From: Echinometra lucunter
Taxonomy: Eukaryota; Echinodermata; Echinoidea; Camarodonta; Echinometridae
Length of the DNA: 64,000 nucleotides
Direction of reading: 5' to 3'
Assembly (NCBI GenBank): GCA_029962745.1
Contig: CM057161.1
Span: forward strand, 12,601,253 to 12,665,252
Below are positions 62,527 through 64,000 of this stretch, piece after piece (the stretch's first letter is position 1; every line of letters starts with the position of its first letter). The notes under the pieces were generated by a model, which worked only from the letters and a program-made list of their open reading frames with translations, did no database searches and was not told where the DNA came from. Made by a program: the position numbers and the translations under genes.

Positions 62527-62673
62527 GGGCCCCGTTTCATAAAACTTGTTATCAGTAACAACTGCCACAGTTCTATGACAAATTTGCTCTCGGCCAATCA
62601 GATGCAAGGATTTCAGTAGCTTATATCAGTTATTGCAACTTGATATTGATAACAGTTTTATGAAACGGGGCCC
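62527..62673. mobile_element. Hairpin MITE, GGGCCCCGTTTCATAAAAC type
   Basis: Left GGGCCCCGTTTCATAAAAC, right GTTTTATGAAACGGGGCCC. The inner stem is TTGTTATCAGTAACAA-like, and GGCCAATCAGATGC is inside. Same family as 10556 and 19913. Confidence 0.88.
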
Positions 62674-64000
62674 TGATCCTCATCTTCAGAAACACACCCA
62701 CAAGGCTAATTTCTATTTACACACAAGACTTACTATATCATTGAGTGAAGGCTATAGTATGAAGAAATGGAAGACTATATCGATATAACATTATCAATAT
62801 GAGAATAACCACAACAACGAAGTTATCACAAGGAAACTGATGCAGTCATCGTTATTAAGGCCATATCATATAATTCTTTGGCGATTTACATTTTGCGTGT
62901 TTTGATATAAGTCACAGGCCGCATATATATGCATTTGATATTTTGAAGCCGACAGTATACACTGTTGTTCAACTGCACCATACCGAGTCTGTTCTCATAA
63001 ACATTATGTATTACATAGCACAATATAATAGGGTATGTCAAGGGCATCGCTATAATTTGAATGTGGGTTTTCAGACCATAATTGCAAAAGGATCAGAATG
63101 TTTTTTTAAAAGAAATTTCGAAAAGAAAAAATGTCTAGAATAATCAATTTGGGGACATGAAATTTTGATCGAAAGATAACACACCCCCACACCAATCTAG
63201 CGACGCCCTTGTGACCTGTTGTCACTGATTAAAATCGATACCCTGACGTATTTTTATAAATTGATAATTTTTGTTCAAGGCTTCATCGCTTTTAAAGTAA
63301 ATTATAGTATGTGTTATTACCCGATTAAATTCAAAACATAATCTGAATAATACATTCATGATCTACGCGACATTGTTGGAGAAATGTACGCTACAAAGAC
63401 ACAAGGACAGGCCACCATTATTCCACATATATATATTTGAGTGTTGAAACCGCGGGGGGGGGGGGGGGTAAAGGCGCACTTTATAACACACAGGTGAATC
63501 CATTGACATAAGAGGGGTTGAGGTTTTAAACCTGCTCACTGGAAGAGAATGGGTACGAGACATTTCAAGCGCAAACTTTGTTGCGTCACTGCCGTTAATT
63601 CTGAACGCAAAAATACACCCCCGCGCGGTTCCCCTCCCCCCCCCCCAATCATAATGTAAAAAAGTCTTTAGCGTTCATTAAGAGAATTTCCATTTAATAT
63701 GACATATGCTTCAACAAGTGTTTCACCATATGTCAAAAAGAATAAAAAGTATGCAGAAGTTGATCACATTGGTGCAGTACATATAGGTGATATGTTGCCC
63801 TTTTCCCTTAATAATAATACGTAAAGTGCGCCAGCGCTTGAAGTGTTAGTGGTTCTGCCGGTGCCACTATATCCCCTATGAAAAGCTATTGATTTAAACA
63901 ATCTACTCTGATAACCATAATACAGTACTAACCACATTTTCATTGTGATCAGCCATTTGCGAGTACAATTTTTGTAAAAAAATCTGTGTATTTCAATGTA
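62674..64000. other. Non-coding right end of the window
   Basis: AT-rich with a G run (63452-63467) and C runs (63637-63648). No coding exon, RNA gene or clear element seen. Confidence 0.5.

Overview
The window is animal nuclear DNA. It has spliced genes with GT..AG introns, a non-LTR retrotransposon, tRNA-derived and terminal-inverted-repeat (TIR) elements, long AT-rich introns and many microsatellites. The density of small hairpin transposons and the metazoan protein families point to a marine deuterostome. A sea urchin or another echinoderm is my best guess; this is an inference, because no species-diagnostic gene was seen.

Region 1 (1-29.2 kb, + strand): the 3' two thirds of an inverted formin (INF2). 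Twelve exons from 8404 to 25279 join in one frame for 1539 codons: the end of the DID domain, a proline-rich FH1, FH2, a WH2/DAD motif and an unusually long C-terminal tail. Upstream exons lie before the window. The introns are packed with small transposons. A 3'UTR of up to 3.9 kb probably follows.

Region 2 (29.2-33 kb): intergenic. It holds a candidate isolated first coding exon (31265-31319), a tRNA-derived SINE and several TIR elements.

Region 3 (33-39.3 kb, - strand): a two-exon gene for a predicted 1824-aa, Ser- and charge-rich, probably nuclear protein that I cannot name. An HMG-box-like segment is created across its only intron. It is convergent with INF2.

Region 4 (39.3-64 kb): repeat-rich. 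A segment carrying an intronless KCTD-like gene with two BTB/T1 domains occurs twice in direct orientation (42749-49814 and 55441-60602). A non-LTR retrotransposon containing a 500-N assembly gap lies between the copies. Copy 1 has three later transposon insertions whose empty sites are visible in copy 2. The last 3 kb is non-coding repeats.

The most interesting structure is in the repeats. Two TIR elements carry tandem ~155-bp units, each with nuclear-receptor-type AGGTCA direct repeats. About a dozen hairpin transposons share GGGCCC-like ends, and most carry an internal CCAAT (NF-Y type) motif. Each BTB gene copy ends at its own, unrelated long near-perfect hairpin.
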